DNA of 64,000 nt from Poriferisodalis sp965215815 (GCF_965215815.1 NZ_CBDCEO010000012.1:620001-684000), one strand, 5' to 3'. Positions 1-9,399 are shown, counted from the stretch's first letter. Program-made: numbers and translations. The notes: generated from the sequence alone by a model not told the origin.

Positions 1-10
1 AACGGCCGAG

Positions 11-655
11 TCACGCCCGCGATATTGCGCGTAACGGAGTGAGCGGCATCAATTCGCTGAAGTCCTCGACCTGCAGCACACCCGGCAACTGACCAGGTCG
101 TTCCTGGGCGATGGTCCCCGCTCCGTCGGGCAGTGACTGTGGCACGCCGTCGAGGTAGAACAGCACGCCCTGACTGTCACGTGCCAGCGCAGAAGCGGTG
201 AGCACAAGCTGTGCCACGGCACGGACTCGCTGTGCGCCCTCCACCTCGAAGAACACCTCGTTGAGGTGGATCGACAGGACGTTGTTGCGCAGCAGCTGCA
301 CGTCCACCACTTCGGTGCCTGCCGGGATTGCGGATTCAAGGCCGTTCTCGGCTTCAGTCGGCGACGGGCCGGCCAGCAGATTGTTGAGCGGCGCATCGAG
401 GAAGACCGGTGCGGCGAGCGGCCGCTGCAGCTCCACCAGAAGACCGTCTCGCAGGAAATACACGGCATGCAGCGATGTCGTGGGTGTGTCGGCTGCCGCA
501 CCCACGACCGGCTGGAGGTCACGTACGGGGAAGACACCCGCTGGCACTTCGACCCCCCTCGGGGTCTCGTCGGTCGGCAGGCCGCAACCCGCCAGCGCGA
601 TGGCCCATACCAGTGACACACCCAGGCACCCCAGCGCGCCGGTCAGAAACCTCAC
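11..655 (-). CDS. GerMN-domain lipoprotein, LpqB-like
   Basis: Predicted exported lipoprotein of 214 residues. The N-terminus has a signal peptide ending in the lipobox LAGC, with the lipidated Cys at residue 24. Residues about 65-175 match a GerMN (sporulation/germination) domain. It starts with GTG overlapping the stop of the upstream kinase gene by four bases (GTGA), so the two are translationally coupled. Order regulator-kinase-lipoprotein is that of actinobacterial mtrA-mtrB-lpqB, where LpqB modulates the kinase from outside the membrane. Classical LpqB is far longer and carries a C-terminal beta-propeller; this one stops after the GerMN region. Function as a kinase accessory protein is inferred from context. 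Confidence 0.8.
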   Translation of the reverse strand: MRFLTGALGCLGVSLVWAIALAGCGLPTDETPRGVEVPAGVFPVRDLQPVVGAAADTPTTSLHAVYFLRDGLLVELQRPLAAPVFLDAPLNNLLAGPSPTEAENGLESAIPAGTEVVDVQLLRNNVLSIHLNEVFFEVEGAQRVRAVAQLVLTASALARDSQGVLFYLDGVPQSLPDGAGTIAQERPGQLPGVLQVEDFSELMPLTPLRAISRA

Positions 656-2112
656 CGGTGCCCCGCAATCGGCAGCTCGACGACGAAACGTGCACCACGC
701 TGGCCGTCGATGCGGGATTCGACGTGCACCGAGCCCCCATGGCGCCGGGTGTGCTCGTACACCAGCGCCAGCCCGAGACCCGCGCCGGAACCGGCGCCTC
801 GCTTGCGCGCCGCGGCGCCGCGAGTGAAGCGTTCAAAGACCAACTCGCGCTCCGAAGGTGCGACACCCGGACCGTCGTCCTCCACGGCAACCCGCACGAA
901 AAAGCCCGGCCGGGAGATTTCCACCCGGGTGACACCGCCACCGTGCTTCTCGGCATTGCGCAGCAAGTTGTCGAAGACCTGTGCGAGACCTCGCTTGTCG
1001 CCGATCACGACTGCATCTGTCGCGGCAGGGCTGATGGCGAGCTCCACCTCCGGGCCCAGCTCGCCGGAGCGGTGCTCGCCGGAGCGGTGCTCGCCGGAGC
1101 GGTGCTCGCCGACACGAAGCTGCACCAATTCGGTGACGTTGACGAGCCCTCGCTCGAAGACCGACCCTTCGGCATCGGGCCGGGAGATCTCCAAGAGGTC
1201 CTGCACCAGCTGCTGGAACCTGTCAACTTCTGAAGCGAGCAGATCCAGCGCCGTGGCCCCCTGCGCCGACAACTCGTCGCGATGTCCGCTCAGATAGTCG
1301 ATCGAACTTCGCAGCGTCTGCAAGGGTGATCTCAGTTCGTGGCTCACATCGGATGCGAATCGGGCATCACGAGCAATGCGGCGCTCCATGGCATCGGCCA
1401 TGTCGTTGAACGACTCCACGATCACGGCGAGGTCGGGATCGTCGCTGCGTTCGACGCGTGTGTCGAAACGGCCGTGAGCGATCGAATTCGCAGCATCGGA
1501 GACGGTCGCCAGCGGTCGCAGCAGCCGCCCGCCAGCCCATGCCCCAACTGCCACGCCGATCAGAACTACCAGCGCTGCTCCGACACCCAGGATCAGGCGC
1601 AGGCTTGCGAGGGTGGCCTCGATCTCCGAGAGCGGGACAACTTCGAAATACAGCGTCTCGCTGAGCTGGGAAACCGTTGAGGGACGCAACCGCAGACCGA
1701 GCGCGAGCTGTGGGACGCCGTCGAGCCGGTACCGCATCGCGTGGGCCTGGTCGGATCGCTCCACCGCAGCCACCAGCTCATCGGGAAGATCGCTGGGAAC
1801 GAGCGACGGGGATCGCCAGGTGTCCGGTCCGGTGCGGACGATGGAACGGCTGCCGCTGAGGCTTGGCAGCGACTCGAGCGACACGGCGAAGTCGGGACTC
1901 TCCGCACGCAGCGAACTCTGCACCTGCGTCGCGTTCGCGAAGAACTGCGCCTCAGAGGAATCCTGACGCAGACCCAGCATCGAACCCCGGGACAGGCTGT
2001 ACGTCATCACGACGAGCAGAAACGCCGCCAGCATCGCACCGAGCGTGAAAGCACCGACAACTCGGGCGCGAAGCGGCAGACGGCGCAGCGGGCGCGGCCA
2101 GCGAGGCCTCAT
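652..2112 (-). CDS. mtrB: Sensor histidine kinase, MtrB-like
   Basis: Membrane sensor kinase of 486 residues. TM segments lie at about 18-38 and 172-196 and flank an extracytoplasmic sensor region. A HAMP linker follows, then the HisKA box SDVSHELRSPL (His258), the N-box NLLRNAEKHGG near 382 and the G-box DDGPG at 412. It abuts the response regulator with no gap and overlaps the lipoprotein gene by four bases. The arrangement points to MtrB, which controls cell-wall and division genes in actinobacteria; the mtrB name rests mostly on gene order. Odd: residues 335-350 are three copies of GEHRS between HisKA and the ATPase domain, from a 15-base tandem repeat. Confidence 0.85.
   Translation of the reverse strand: MRPRWPRPLRRLPLRARVVGAFTLGAMLAAFLLVVMTYSLSRGSMLGLRQDSSEAQFFANATQVQSSLRAESPDFAVSLESLPSLSGSRSIVRTGPDTWRSPSLVPSDLPDELVAAVERSDQAHAMRYRLDGVPQLALGLRLRPSTVSQLSETLYFEVVPLSEIEATLASLRLILGVGAALVVLIGVAVGAWAGGRLLRPLATVSDAANSIAHGRFDTRVERSDDPDLAVIVESFNDMADAMERRIARDARFASDVSHELRSPLQTLRSSIDYLSGHRDELSAQGATALDLLASEVDRFQQLVQDLLEISRPDAEGSVFERGLVNVTELVQLRVGEHRSGEHRSGEHRSGELGPEVELAISPAATDAVVIGDKRGLAQVFDNLLRNAEKHGGGVTRVEISRPGFFVRVAVEDDGPGVAPSERELVFERFTRGAAARKRGAGSGAGLGLALVYEHTRRHGGSVHVESRIDGQRGARFVVELPIAGHR
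1060..1104 (+). repeat. 15-bp tandem repeat x3 inside mtrB-like gene
   Basis: Three perfect copies of a 15-base unit starting at 1060, 1075 and 1090, in frame, giving GEHRS three times in the kinase on the minus strand. It sits in the linker between the dimerisation and ATPase domains, so copy number could change without a frameshift. Confidence 0.9.
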
Positions 2113-2793
2113 TCAGGCTCGCAGCTTGTAGCCCATGCCGCGTGCTGTCGCTACGTAACGGGGGTTGGCCGGGTCATCCTCGATCTTGAGGCGCAGCCTG
2201 CGCACGTGCACATCGACGAGACGGCCGTCCCCGAAGTAGTCGTACCCCCAGACTCGCTCGAGCAGCTGCTCGCGGCTCATCACCTTGCCGGGATTTTCCG
2301 ACAGCTCGCAGAGCAGGTGGAACTCGGTCTTGGTCAGGTGCAACTCTTCACCGCCCTTGCGGACGACGCCCTCGTCTGGATAGATCTCAAGGTCCCCGAC
2401 AGTTCGGGGCAGTCCGCTGCCGTCGACGGTCCGGCTCCGCCGCAACAGGGCTCTGATGCGCGCGGACAGCTCTTTGGGAGCGAAAGGCTTCGTGAGATAG
2501 TCGTCCGCGCCCGCCTCGAGCCCAGCCACGACGTCATGGGTGTCATCACGGGCGGTGACCATGATGATCGGCACATGACTGATCCGCCGGATGGCCCGGC
2601 ACAGCTCGAACCCGTCGAGACCGGGCAGCATGATGTCGACAAGCACGACATCAGTGCCGTCGGGCGTAAAGCGCTCCAAGGCCTCCTCGCAGGACTCCGC
2701 CTCGCTGACTCGCCAGCCCTCGTCCTCCAGCGCAAGGCGCAGCGCCGTTCGGATCCGCTCGTCGTCTTCGACTGCGAGAACGTTGGTCGTCAA
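2113..2793 (-). CDS. mtrA: OmpR/PhoB-family response regulator, MtrA-like
   Basis: DNA-binding response regulator of 226 residues. The receiver domain has the acidic pair E9-D10-D11, phospho-acceptor Asp53 in LVDIMLPGLDG and the conserved Lys102 in TKPF. The C-terminal half is a winged-helix domain with the typical ending VRRLRLKIE...GYKLRA. It abuts the kinase start directly, so the two are one transcript and a cognate pair. In actinobacteria MtrA regulates division and cell-wall hydrolase genes; identification as MtrA rather than another OmpR-family regulator rests on the adjacent kinase and GerMN lipoprotein. Confidence 0.85.
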   Translation of the reverse strand: MTTNVLAVEDDERIRTALRLALEDEGWRVSEAESCEEALERFTPDGTDVVLVDIMLPGLDGFELCRAIRRISHVPIIMVTARDDTHDVVAGLEAGADDYLTKPFAPKELSARIRALLRRSRTVDGSGLPRTVGDLEIYPDEGVVRKGGEELHLTKTEFHLLCELSENPGKVMSREQLLERVWGYDYFGDGRLVDVHVRRLRLKIEDDPANPRYVATARGMGYKLRA

Positions 2794-3203
2794 TGCCGTA
2801 CCGCCTTGTCGTCGGACTGCGAGTCGCTCGGACCCCGCCGCGTTCGCGAATCGTGCCGGCGGATCCTCACCGAGGCTTGGTCAGCCCACTCGCTCATCGA
2901 GCGCAGCACCAAGGCCGCGAGAGCAGCGACGCCTGCCCCAGCAGCCAGAGCACCGATGGCGGCAGCGCCGAGCGCCAAGTCACCACAGGCTCCACTGCAT
3001 TCAATGATGCCCGTCGCATAGCCCGCAAAGCCTCCGCACACTGCGGCAATGACGGTCGCACCGAAGGCGACAGCGCGGGCCAGTACCGACGGCAGAGCGG
3101 TCGGCGCCGCGGTGAGCAGAGCATCGTCGGCACCCAGAGCGGTGACTGGCGTACTCGCACGACTGTGCCGCTCGTCGTCGCCCTGCGTGCTCACGCGCGC
3201 CAT
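2790..3203 (-). CDS. Small membrane protein of unknown function
   Basis: About 137 residues starting at the ATG at 3203 (MARVSTQG); the frame is open further upstream but that part lacks coding character. Two hydrophobic Ala/Gly-rich stretches form a likely TM hairpin with two Cys (ECSGAC) in the loop. The C-terminus is strongly basic then Asp/Ser-rich. It overlaps the response-regulator start by four bases (ATGA) and is therefore the first gene of the operon. I do not recognise a family. A TTGACA-like hexamer lies at 3229-3234 on the minus strand, but no good -10 follows. Confidence 0.6.
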   Translation of the reverse strand: MARVSTQGDDERHSRASTPVTALGADDALLTAAPTALPSVLARAVAFGATVIAAVCGGFAGYATGIIECSGACGDLALGAAAIGALAAGAGVAALAALVLRSMSEWADQASVRIRRHDSRTRRGPSDSQSDDKAVRH

Positions 3204-3321
3204 GGTACGGCCGCACAGGTGACGGGCTGTCAACCCCCGAGACTGCCTGCCCCAAGACGACGGACCGCCAGATGGCTCCCAGACCACCCAGGAGTCAACA
3301 CCTCCGTGGCAGACTTCCTGA

Positions 3322-3828
3322 GTGCCGACCGATGTGCACCGATGGGCAGTTGCCGGGGGGATCCTCGCGCGCGATGGCGCGGTGCTCATGGTCAACAACC
3401 GGCGGCGCAATGGCAGCACTGACTGGAGCACGCCGGGCGGGGTGGTGGATCCAGGTGAGACGGTGCTCGGAGCGCTGACGCGTGAGGTCGTAGAAGAAAC
3501 TGGCTTGCAGGTCTCGGCCTGGGATGGCCCGCTGTACACCGTCGAAGCTGATGGTCAAGATGGACCTGGTTGGTTGCTGAAGGTGGAGGTTCACGAGGCT
3601 CAGCAGTGGAGCGGCGAACTGGATCTCGCAGATCCCGACGGCATCGTGTTCGATGCCCGATGGGTACAAGTCGGTGAAATCGAAGACCTGCTCACCGGTC
3701 AGTACGCGTGGATGGCTGAGCCGCTGCTGGCCTACCTGGGCGGAGGTGCTCCACGAGGCCATGAGTTCCGGTACACCGTGACTGGCGACCACCGGAGCGG
3801 TCTGGTGGTAACGCCCAAGACGCCCTGA
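3322..3828 (+). CDS. NUDIX hydrolase
   Basis: 168 residues, GTG start, divergent from the MtrA operon. The NUDIX box GX5EX7REXXEEXG is complete at about residues 40-62 (GGVVDPGE...REVVEETGL), so the Mg-binding catalytic glutamates are present. The family hydrolyses nucleoside diphosphate derivatives such as oxidised dNTPs or nucleotide sugars; the substrate cannot be read from the sequence. It is followed by the translesion polymerase gene dinB with a gap of about 70 bases, which would fit a nucleotide-pool housekeeping role, but that is only a suggestion. Confidence 0.85.
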   Translation: MPTDVHRWAVAGGILARDGAVLMVNNRRRNGSTDWSTPGGVVDPGETVLGALTREVVEETGLQVSAWDGPLYTVEADGQDGPGWLLKVEVHEAQQWSGELDLADPDGIVFDARWVQVGEIEDLLTGQYAWMAEPLLAYLGGGAPRGHEFRYTVTGDHRSGLVVTPKTP

Positions 3829-3899
3829 GAGCGGCCGATGCGACTTGGATATCGGTCTCCGAAGGCGGACTCGCCCAGATCAATCCGATTGCGCAGTCC

Positions 3900-5279
3900 A
3901 TGAGCCGACCACGCCATGATCTCACCGGCGATTCGGATTCTGACGAGCTTCCGATCCTGCATGTCGATATGGACGCGTTCTACGTGGAGGTCGAACGCAA
4001 GCGTGACCCGTCGCTGAACCGACGCCCGGTGATCGTCGGAGGATCCGGCAGGCGCGGCGTCGTGGCCTCGGCCAGCTATGAAGCGCGCGCGTCGGGCGTG
4101 CACGCCGCTATGCCGACCGCCCAGGCGCGCCGTCTGTGCCCCACCGCCGTCATAGTCACTTCTGACTTCTCCGGCTACATCGAGGCCTCGTCGGCCATCG
4201 CAGAGGTCTTCGAATCGGTCACACCCCACGTGGAACCAATCGCGCTGGACGAGGCCTTTCTGGATGTCTCCGGAGCTCACCGGCTGTTCGGCACATCTCC
4301 GGAGATTGCGTGGCTTCTCCGCGATGCGGTGCGCGAAGCCGTGGGACTCGACTGCTCTGTCGGCGTCGCGTCGAACAAGACCTTGGCGAAGCTTGCCTCG
4401 GTTGCGGCGAAACCGACCGTGCGATCGACCGGACCGAAGCCGGGACTCGGCGTTCGTGTGGTCGGTGTTTCCGACCAGCTGGATTTCCTGTGGGCTCACC
4501 GTGTGGAGGCGCTCTGGGGCGTGGGCCCAGTGTCGCTCCGTCGGCTCAACGAGATCGACGTGTTCACGGTCGGCGACTTGGCGGACAAGCCGGTGGAACA
4601 GCTCGTCGCGGCCGTGGGCGCTGCGCACGGCGCGCACCTCGCCGCGCTGTCACAGGGAATCGACGACCGGCCTGTGCACCCAGGCGGGATCCCGCGTTCA
4701 GTCAGTCACGAGGAAACATTCGAGACCGACCTCGACGATCCCGATCTCATACGGGGCGAAACGGTTCGCCTCGCCGATGCCGTCGCATCTCGACTCCGGG
4801 CCAACGGGCTGTCCGGGCGGACGGTGACGGTCAAGATCAGGCACCCCAATTTTGCGATGAGAACGCGGGCGCACACGCTCCCAGAGCCGTTCCAGACTGG
4901 CCGGGCGCTCGCCCACGTGGCGCACCGGCTGGTCGGCACGTTGGACACCAGCAGGGGGATTCGTCTGCTGGGGGTCGCAGTGTCGAATCTGTCCGAGACG
5001 GCATCTGCTGATTCGGCGGCCGGGGCGGGGCTTCGGGGGGAGAACTTGGCTGAGTCGCCAGGGCCGCTCCAGCTTGCCTTCGATTTGGGTCTGCCGCCTG
5101 AGGGTGGGAGTGAGCCCGGCGGCGACACGCACCATGGCCCGACTGGTGATTCCGAACTCGACCGCAAGCTGGCCGAAGCTCTCGACACCATTCGCGGCCG
5201 CTTCGGCCGAGCTGTGATCGCTCATGGCTCGGCGGCCCTGCGTGACAGTGCGCCAGGCGAACGCCGCTGGGGCCGCTGA
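3900..5279 (+). CDS. dinB: DNA polymerase IV (Y-family)
   Basis: 459 residues. The palm begins with HVDMDAFYVEVE (catalytic Asp23) and the second metal site is in IALDEAFLDVSG near residue 118. The steric-gate region (FY), YEAR motif, SVGVASNKTLAKLAS and thumb helix-hairpin-helix (VGPVSLRRLNEI) all follow. The little-finger domain ends near 380. A poorly conserved tail of about 80 residues then runs to the stop and should hold any clamp-binding motif; it is longer than in the E. coli enzyme. The protein performs error-prone lesion bypass. Confidence 0.95.
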   Translation: MSRPRHDLTGDSDSDELPILHVDMDAFYVEVERKRDPSLNRRPVIVGGSGRRGVVASASYEARASGVHAAMPTAQARRLCPTAVIVTSDFSGYIEASSAIAEVFESVTPHVEPIALDEAFLDVSGAHRLFGTSPEIAWLLRDAVREAVGLDCSVGVASNKTLAKLASVAAKPTVRSTGPKPGLGVRVVGVSDQLDFLWAHRVEALWGVGPVSLRRLNEIDVFTVGDLADKPVEQLVAAVGAAHGAHLAALSQGIDDRPVHPGGIPRSVSHEETFETDLDDPDLIRGETVRLADAVASRLRANGLSGRTVTVKIRHPNFAMRTRAHTLPEPFQTGRALAHVAHRLVGTLDTSRGIRLLGVAVSNLSETASADSAAGAGLRGENLAESPGPLQLAFDLGLPPEGGSEPGGDTHHGPTGDSELDRKLAEALDTIRGRFGRAVIAHGSAALRDSAPGERRWGR

Positions 5280-5396
5280 CCACACCGCGCCCCGAAGCGC
5301 GCTGGAGGCGCAATGCATCAGGGGTGCGTAGAACTCGTACCGAGCGCGGTCCTACACTGGCAGCAACATCGGCAATACAGAGTTTGGAGCCTGTGC

Positions 5397-5774
5397 GTGC
5401 CGCTTTCGGACGACGAACAACGCATCCTCCTCGAGATCGAGAAGGACTTCTACGATACTGACCCGCAATTCGCGCGGGAGGTCTCGGAGACGACGCTGAC
5501 TCGACATGCCCTGCGCAACATCCGATGGGCAGTGCTCGGCGGAGTCTTGGGCTTGGTCGGCATCGGCTTGGGTCTGCAAATCCATTTCGCGTTGTCGTTT
5601 GTTGCGTTTCTGGTGGTCTTCGCGAGCGCCGTCGTGATCGAGCGCAATGTTCGCAAGATGGGCAAGCTGGGTCTCGAGAAAGTCTCGGATTCCATCGCGA
5701 AGCGCTCTCGACCGAACAGCGCCGACTCGTTCGGCGATCGCATGCGGCGCCGCTTCCGCGACGACTCGAGCTAG
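5397..5774 (+). CDS. DUF3040 membrane protein
   Basis: 125 residues from the GTG at 5397, giving the family start VPLSDDEQRILLEIEKDFYDTDP. The frame is open further upstream to 5313, but that segment does not resemble the family. Two hydrophobic segments near residues 45-90 form a TM hairpin; the C-terminus is basic. DUF3040 proteins are small actinobacterial membrane proteins of unknown function that often lie near dinB and mraZ, as here. Confidence 0.85.
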   Translation: MPLSDDEQRILLEIEKDFYDTDPQFAREVSETTLTRHALRNIRWAVLGGVLGLVGIGLGLQIHFALSFVAFLVVFASAVVIERNVRKMGKLGLEKVSDSIAKRSRPNSADSFGDRMRRRFRDDSS

Positions 5775-5795
5775 ACCACCTTCGACCGACGCTGC

Positions 5796-5812
5796 CGCGC
5801 TGAGCCAGCGCG
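5796..5812. terminator. Hairpin between convergent genes
   Basis: Perfect 7-base stem (CGCGCTG / CAGCGCG) with a 3-base loop in the 43-base gap between the stops of the DUF3040 gene (plus) and the transglutaminase gene (minus). There is no T tract, so it is at best a bidirectional, actinobacterial-type terminator. Confidence 0.45.
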
Positions 5813-5817
5813 TGCCG

Positions 5818-8094
5818 TCAGCGGCTGACCGCCTCCGCGCCATTGCGGTCTGCCCCGTTGCGGCGGCGCGAGCGAGGTCCTGCCACCAGGGCAGCAGGAC
5901 GACATGCGGTGCCGATGCGATCCCACCTGCTGCGCGCAGCCCGGATGCGCATTTCAAGGTGCTGAGCGTTCAGCCTCGCCCCCACGACAGTCTGCGGTGA
6001 CGGAGGCTGCGGCGCGTAGGCGGCCTCCTGGGTAGCAGTGGCCAGTGAGTGCAGCTCCCCTGAATCGATCCGCAGCCGGCGGTCGACACGACCGGCGAAT
6101 TCGGTATGCGTCTCGGTGGCTCGCTGGTCGATGCCGAGGTTGAAGAGTGTCTCTGCAACGTCGTCCCAGGCAGCGCCGACCGCAGAGCGCGCATCGTGAC
6201 GTGCGCGGCGATGGTGCAACGCTCGGCGGATTCGTACAGCCGACGGCACCGTGATAAGCCACAGCATGCCGACCGCCAGCACCGCATAGAAGGGGACGAC
6301 GAGCCACTCCGACCAACTCCCGGTGGGCGCTGTCGAGCCTTCGAAGTCGAGCACGTCCACGAAGCCTTCGAGGTCGCCCGACAGTCCCTCGAGATCTTCG
6401 AGACCCAGCGCGCCGATGAAGCCTGAGCCTTCGTCGCCCGCTGCGGTCGGATCTCCGGGCACGACTTGCTGGGCAAGCACTCCTGTGTAGACGACGGCCC
6501 CAGGGGCACCCCGCCCTGGCGTCGGCTCGAAGTACACCCAGCGGCCGCTCATCCAGATCTCAGGCCACGCGTGGTAATGCTCGCCCCTGACCACGTATTC
6601 GCCTTCGACCAATTCCCCTGGGGTGAAGCCCACGGCAACACGCGAAGGCAACCCGATCGCCCGGGCCATCGCTGCATAGGTGCCTGAGAACTGCTCGCAA
6701 TAGCCGCGCCGCTCGGAGAACAGGAATTGCTCCATGCGATCGGTGTCATGCCCGCTTGGCACCCTCAACGCGTATACGAAGTTCTTGAGGAAGAAATTCT
6801 GCAGAACCAGGGCCTTTGCGTAGGGGCCCGTGGCATCCGCCGTGACCTCAGCAGCGAGGTCTGCCACACGTTGGTTGAATCCCTCCGGCAGGGCCAGATA
6901 CTTCTCTGCAATGTCGGGCGGAACGTCGCCGGTTGCAGCCACGAGCCCTGCAACTGATGGAATGTCGACGTTCGAGCTGACGGTGTAGGTCAACCCCGGC
7001 TCGAGCACGCTGCTGTGCTCGGTGACCAAGGTGCCGGACTCGGGGTCGTAGAGCGCATCGGGACCGTCAAAGGTGACCGGCTCGTATGCAGCGGGCAGCC
7101 AGATGCTGTCGAGCGCCCCGATCGTGAAGTGTTGGGTGAGCAGCTCTGAGGACGAGCGCCCGTCCAAGTGTTCAGACGCATCGCCATACAGCCGCTCGGA
7201 TCCCCAGAAGGTTCCGTCGAACTCCCCGAGACCCGAGACTCGCCAGTACGCGGGGGCGTCCGCTCTGACACGGAACAACTCGGCACCCGAAGTGCCCACT
7301 AGACGGCCTTGAGCATTGACGAGCGGGCTGATCGTCACCCTCGATGCGGGCGCGGTTCCGTCGAGGTCCTTCCACGAGACGATCGCCCGGGCGTCGCTGC
7401 CGGGCAGCAACGGTACGAGCAGCGCCGCGCCCACGGCGGCAGCAATTCCCAACCGCAGTGCGGTACGCATGGGCACGGTTGCCCGACGCCGCTCCGACGC
7501 GCCGACCGGCATCCGGTTCCCGGTGTGGTGGATGCCGTGCGCGGCCACGAACGCCACCGCGCACACGACCATCGCCGCAGCACTTCGGACACGCCATGCA
7601 TCGGTGCCCAATGCCCCGATGAAGGCCAGCACGACCAAGGCTGGAAGCAGCGCTTCGCCGATCGCTTTCGCACGCAACGCCGCTGCGTCTGCGATGAAGG
7701 CCGTGAGCCAGATTGCCGCGCCGCCGACCAGCAGAAAGCCTGCAGTGGCAGGCGTCGGCGCTTCCACGATGCCGAACGCCTCCCATGCGGCAGCCACATC
7801 GGTCGACGCTTGCCGCAGTGTCTCGGTGCTGGGAAGCAGCCGCAGCCACAACGTGTCGGAGTACAGCGCCAGCCCCTCGACGACGATCAGCAGCACGACG
7901 GATGCCGTAGCGGCAACTGTCAGCGGCCAGCGCTGCCGTCTCGTCACCGTCGCTGTTGCATGACCTCCCATGGCCAAGATGAGCCACAAGGGCGCGTAGT
8001 CCCACGAGTCGAACAGGCGACGAGCCATCAGCACGGCCAGCAGCGTGAGCAGCCACAGCGAGATCTCGACCTGCCACAGGCTTCGCCGCGTCAT
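5818..8094 (-). CDS. TgpA-like membrane transglutaminase (DUF3488)
   Basis: 758 residues from the ATG at 8094, which overlaps the DUF58 stop (ATGA); an upstream in-frame extension is not needed. The N-terminal third is a multi-TM DUF3488 region with about six helices. An extracytoplasmic transglutaminase-like domain follows with catalytic Cys466 (RRGYCEQFSG), His508 (HYHAWPEIW) and the WVYFEPTPGRG segment that supplies the third acidic position. One more TM helix near residue 610 leads to a cytosolic C-terminal tail. It belongs to the MoxR-DUF58-transglutaminase operon type, thought to act on cell-envelope or secreted proteins; the substrate is unknown. Confidence 0.9.
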   Translation of the reverse strand: MTRRSLWQVEISLWLLTLLAVLMARRLFDSWDYAPLWLILAMGGHATATVTRRQRWPLTVAATASVVLLIVVEGLALYSDTLWLRLLPSTETLRQASTDVAAAWEAFGIVEAPTPATAGFLLVGGAAIWLTAFIADAAALRAKAIGEALLPALVVLAFIGALGTDAWRVRSAAAMVVCAVAFVAAHGIHHTGNRMPVGASERRRATVPMRTALRLGIAAAVGAALLVPLLPGSDARAIVSWKDLDGTAPASRVTISPLVNAQGRLVGTSGAELFRVRADAPAYWRVSGLGEFDGTFWGSERLYGDASEHLDGRSSSELLTQHFTIGALDSIWLPAAYEPVTFDGPDALYDPESGTLVTEHSSVLEPGLTYTVSSNVDIPSVAGLVAATGDVPPDIAEKYLALPEGFNQRVADLAAEVTADATGPYAKALVLQNFFLKNFVYALRVPSGHDTDRMEQFLFSERRGYCEQFSGTYAAMARAIGLPSRVAVGFTPGELVEGEYVVRGEHYHAWPEIWMSGRWVYFEPTPGRGAPGAVVYTGVLAQQVVPGDPTAAGDEGSGFIGALGLEDLEGLSGDLEGFVDVLDFEGSTAPTGSWSEWLVVPFYAVLAVGMLWLITVPSAVRIRRALHHRRARHDARSAVGAAWDDVAETLFNLGIDQRATETHTEFAGRVDRRLRIDSGELHSLATATQEAAYAPQPPSPQTVVGARLNAQHLEMRIRAARSRWDRIGTACRPAALVAGPRSRRRNGADRNGAEAVSR

Positions 8095-9269
8095 GCGCGC
8101 ATCACCCCCGACTCTTGGGCCGTCTGGGCCGCAGCCCACTTGGGCGCCAGCTCGGCCGCAGTAGTGATGTCGACACATCTCGAACCGGCCGATGGGAGCG
8201 CATCGCCGGTTCCGCACACTCGGATGACCGTCAGCGACGAGCTGCGCGAACCCGCCGCCGTAATCGTTTCGATGTCCCGAGGTGCGTCAAGAGCTGTGCC
8301 CCCGAGTACCACGACCACTGCACCCACCACGGAGGCTGTCGCCGCTGCCACCACGCCACGCAGCGAGCCCGTGCCTGACGTGGACACCTCGGCGAGGTGA
8401 TCGAACAGTTGCGCCAGGCCTTCCCCAGAGGTAACGAAACCGGTGTCTGCTCCGGCCACCGTCAACAGCCGCAGCGGATCATGTCGTGAGACGCTGGCGA
8501 GGACGACGCTGGCGGCAGCGGACACCGCGAGCTCGAAGCGCTCTGTATCGAATGCTGTGCTGCGAGTGTCGAGAACCACCGTCACCCGGCTCCGGCGGGG
8601 AACCTCGTCTTCTCGCACCATGGGACGACCCAGGCGCGCCGTCGACGGCCAGTGGATCCGGCGGACGTCGTCGCCAGCCGCGTAGTCGCGCAGGGCGTAG
8701 AAATCCTCGCCAATGCGCTGCAACGTGTGAACGTCAGCCGCAATTCCCAGCGGTTCGGGACCACGGGCCAGTCGAGGCGGCACGAGTGTCTGCGTGGCGG
8801 GATAGACGACGAGCGTCGTCAGCGGCCCGGAACCGATGTGCGTGCGCGACAGGCCCAGCGGATCGACGACAGCGACGTCAGCGGGACCGATAGTCAGCCG
8901 ACCCCGGCGCTCGGTGGGCAGCAAGTACGCGGCATTCACGCGCTCAGCCCCAATCAGCGGGCCCACTCCCAAGCGCGCGCCGAGCGTGCCGGTGACGGGG
9001 TCGGTGAGCTGAAGTACCGGGGCCGGTCCGCCGAGGTTGGTGACAGCGAGCTCCACCCGCGCTTGCCCGCCGGCGTGAACGCGTACAGGCTGGACCGAAC
9101 GCTGGATCCTGAGGCGGATCCTTCGCGTTCGGGTCCAGATGGTGGCCCCCGACACCAACGCGATCCCCGCAACTGCAAGCACGAAGAGTTCCCCGATGCC
9201 GAAAAGGCGTCCGGCGCCAGCGGCGACGAATGAACCGATCCCGACGGTCCAGCCCCGCCGAGTCAGCAT
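8091..9269 (-). CDS. DUF58 protein (VWA-like, MoxR partner)
   Basis: 392 residues with two N-terminal TM segments (about 8-45), a beta-rich region and the DUF58 signature DDVRRIHWPSTARLGRPMVRE followed by VTVVLDT, a partial von Willebrand A-like metal site. The RSxxPxL-type middle of the family is recognisable. It lies between the MoxR ATPase and the transglutaminase, with an ATGA overlap to the latter. The set is conserved across bacteria and is proposed to act as a chaperone-assisted membrane complex; direct function is unproven. Confidence 0.9.
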   Translation of the reverse strand: MLTRRGWTVGIGSFVAAGAGRLFGIGELFVLAVAGIALVSGATIWTRTRRIRLRIQRSVQPVRVHAGGQARVELAVTNLGGPAPVLQLTDPVTGTLGARLGVGPLIGAERVNAAYLLPTERRGRLTIGPADVAVVDPLGLSRTHIGSGPLTTLVVYPATQTLVPPRLARGPEPLGIAADVHTLQRIGEDFYALRDYAAGDDVRRIHWPSTARLGRPMVREDEVPRRSRVTVVLDTRSTAFDTERFELAVSAAASVVLASVSRHDPLRLLTVAGADTGFVTSGEGLAQLFDHLAEVSTSGTGSLRGVVAAATASVVGAVVVVLGGTALDAPRDIETITAAGSRSSSLTVIRVCGTGDALPSAGSRCVDITTAAELAPKWAAAQTAQESGVMRA

Positions 9270-9399
9270 GCGGACCCTCGGGGCATCGCAGCGAGGGTCC
9301 TAGTGCCTAGGCGGATTGGTGAGCCTTCTCGCGCAACACTTGTTATCTCCCGCTCTTGTTCGCTGCGCTCACGGGCCGCTCGGGCCACGGCTTCGCCTC
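9270..9399. other. Spacer between moxR and DUF58 genes
   Basis: 130-base gap inside an otherwise tight minus-strand operon. It holds a 7-base inverted repeat (ACCCTCG / CGAGGGT, 9272-9296) with an 11-base loop close to the DUF58 start. It could be an intraoperonic hairpin; no coding potential was seen. Confidence 0.35.

Noticed and set aside
409..1297. Open frames antisense to the MtrB-like kinase and LpqB-like gene
   Set aside because: Shadow frames of a well-supported kinase with H, N and G boxes.
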